From positions 1-25,525 of IMG/VR virus record IMGVR_UViG_3300025769_000754: a stretch of DNA of 25,525 nucleotides. One strand, given 5' to 3'. The position numbers were made by a program, and so were the translations under genes. The notes beneath the pieces are model-generated. The model was not told the DNA's origin. It saw only the letters and a program-made list of their open reading frames with translations, and ran no database searches. The stretch is from a virus. The first letter of the stretch is position 1, and the number at the start of each line of letters is the position of its first letter. Of this stretch, positions 24,421 through 25,525 are shown piece by piece.

Positions 24421-24449
24421 GTTATATCATATTTTGTTAAAGGTTGCAA
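24421..24449 (-). promoter_or_regulatory. Sigma70-like promoter, minus strand
   Basis: TTGCAA (24444-24449) and TATAAC (24421-24426) are separated by exactly 17 bases, close to the TTGACA/TATAAT consensus. Transcription would start near 24414 and give a leader of about 28 bases to the 278-aa gene's ATG. The site begins only a few bases after the fibre stop codon, in the only sizeable gap (67 bases) of the minus arm. Confidence 0.6.
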
Positions 24450-24453
24450 CTGT

Positions 24454-25518
24454 TTAGTTACCTGCACCTACTAAGCCACCATGAGCATTAGAACTACCTG
24501 CAGGATAAAGATGTGCATTTAATAAATCTCCAAAATCAGCGGCATTACCAGTTGAAGCTATAGTTATATAGTCTATTATATTAACAGCACCTTCACTATT
24601 ACCTCCTGCATAAACACCTCTAGTTAAACTTGATCCACCTGCCATTTGATTTCTTGTGCCTGTTAAATCCCCAAAGTCTGATGTATTACCAACAGATGCT
24701 ATAGTTACATATTGCATTACATTAATATAAGCATTACCACCTGAAGTTTTAAACCCACCAGCAAATACACCTCTTGTTGCACTGTTTACACCTCCTGCTG
24801 TTCCTGATGTAGCTACACTTAAATTACCAAAGTCTGTAGCATTACCTGCTGAAGCCACAGTAATATAATCAATAACATCTGATCTAGCACTACTGTTATT
24901 CCAACCTCCTGCAAATAAACCTCTGGTTGTAGAAGATAAACCACCAGGGCTTTGTCTTCCAACAGTTAGATCACCAAAGTCTGCAGCATTACCAGCAGAA
25001 GCTATTGTTACAAAGTCTATAACTTCATCATCTCCTGAAGAACCACTGCCACCAATAACGCCTCTTGTTGTTGTAGAAAGACCTTTTTGATGCACTCCTG
25101 TAGAAGATAAATCACCAAAGTCTGCAGCATTACCTCTAGTAGCCCAAGTAAAATAATCTATTGTATTAAATTCAGCATTAGTATCATCATTATACCCACC
25201 AGCAAATACTGCACGAATTTCACTACCACAACCTGCTCCATTTTGTCTTTCAACAGTTAAGTCACCGTTCCAATCTACAGAATTACCTGTAGTAGATATA
25301 GTAATAAATTCTGCAGATATAGCAGAAGAAGACACAGGTCTACCAGCTTTCATAAAACTTGCAGCTAAATTAGATACATTAGGCCAATTACTACCCCTAG
25401 TGTAATCATATGCTTCTTGTAAGCTCCACACACCAGAAGCTGAACTATTTGTTTTATTACCATTTGGTTCTACTTTTGTGGCAGAGATTATGTTGCCTGT
25501 CATTTGTTTGTACGACAT
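24454..25518 (-). CDS. Repeat-built tail fibre or surface virion protein, 354 aa
   Basis: After a short N-terminal part (MSYKQMTGNIISATKVEPNG, then a Trp-containing SGVWSLQEAYDYTRGSNWP), the protein consists of about six repeats of 40-50 residues. Each has a TRGVFAGG-like element, a variable Gly/Asn/Ser-rich loop, and (I/V)DYITIASxGNAADFGDL. Such repeats are common in fibre-like proteins of marine phages and look kelch/beta-propeller-like. A role in host recognition is inferred. The start ATG lies at 25518, 7 bases from the window edge, so its binding site is not visible. Confidence 0.75.
   Translation of the reverse strand: MSYKQMTGNIISATKVEPNGNKTNSSASGVWSLQEAYDYTRGSNWPNVSNLAASFMKAGRPVSSSAISAEFITISTTGNSVDWNGDLTVERQNGAGCGSEIRAVFAGGYNDDTNAEFNTIDYFTWATRGNAADFGDLSSTGVHQKGLSTTTRGVIGGSGSSGDDEVIDFVTIASAGNAADFGDLTVGRQSPGGLSSTTRGLFAGGWNNSSARSDVIDYITVASAGNATDFGNLSVATSGTAGGVNSATRGVFAGGFKTSGGNAYINVMQYVTIASVGNTSDFGDLTGTRNQMAGGSSLTRGVYAGGNSEGAVNIIDYITIASTGNAADFGDLLNAHLYPAGSSNAHGGLVGAGN
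24480..25315 (-). repeat. Six degenerate repeats of about 45 codons in the fibre gene
   Basis: Anchors are GNxxDFGDL (with variants GNSVDWNGDL, GNATDFGNL and GNTSDFGDL) followed about 17-20 residues later by TRGxxAGG. Loop lengths between anchors vary by several residues, so unlike the repeats in the 1359-aa protein these tolerate insertions. Confidence 0.88.
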
Positions 25519-25525
25519 TATGAAA

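Overview
This window looks like part of the genome of a tailed marine phage, most probably a podovirus of the HMO-2011 type, whose known relatives infect marine alphaproteobacteria such as SAR116 and roseobacters. The main clue is a family A DNA polymerase with a DnaJ-like CxxC/CxxC zinc finger inserted between its exonuclease and polymerase domains. Supporting clues are separate primase and helicase genes, ThyX, a T7-type endonuclease I, a coenzyme B12-dependent ribonucleotide reductase, MazG and DUF3310. The phage assignment is firm. The group assignment rests on recalled family knowledge and was not searched. I saw no tRNA, rRNA, CRISPR array or insertion sequence.

Left arm (2-12233, plus strand): one nearly gapless operon for DNA metabolism. 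It opens with the C-terminal half of a tyrosine integrase, then Toprim primase, DnaB-like helicase, a zinc-ribbon/GIY-YIG protein, ThyX, DNA polymerase, a candidate single-stranded DNA-binding protein, a Cas4/RecB-like nuclease, endonuclease I, DUF3310, class II ribonucleotide reductase, a second possible nuclease, a small RMF-like protein and MazG, with several small unknown genes between. Genes are linked by ATGA or TAATG overlaps or by good GGAG ribosome binding sites. Several starts are assigned downstream of the longest open frame because of those sites. The logic is to degrade and recycle host DNA, make dNTPs and dTMP, and replicate the phage genome.

Centre (12232-12268): a hairpin with an A tract before it and a T-rich stretch after it lies between the two convergent arms and probably terminates transcription from both.

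Right arm (12269-25518, minus strand): virion and lysis genes, read from right to left. The order is a repeat-built fibre-like protein, a coiled-coil protein, a small protein, a ParB-like protein, two one-membrane-segment proteins (possible holin/XhlA-type lysis functions), then a block of very large repeat-rich proteins (1359, 375 and 1278 aa, with two small ones) that resemble internal or ejected virion proteins. A good sigma70-like promoter sits just after the fibre gene. Portal, capsid, terminase, tail tube, endolysin and RNA polymerase genes are not in this window; presumably some lie beyond its ends.

Most notable: (1) the ParB-like gene has no ATG, GTG or TTG start and appears to begin with ATT at a TAATT junction, where the phage uses TAATG at four other junctions; (2) the 1359-aa protein contains eleven gapless 22-residue repeats followed by six 11-residue repeats, a hendecad architecture; (3) a YRVEDY motif is repeated three times at the N-terminus of the 1278-aa protein; (4) an SSB-like acidic tail, an RMF-like protein and a possible extra nuclease occur among the uncharacterised early genes.
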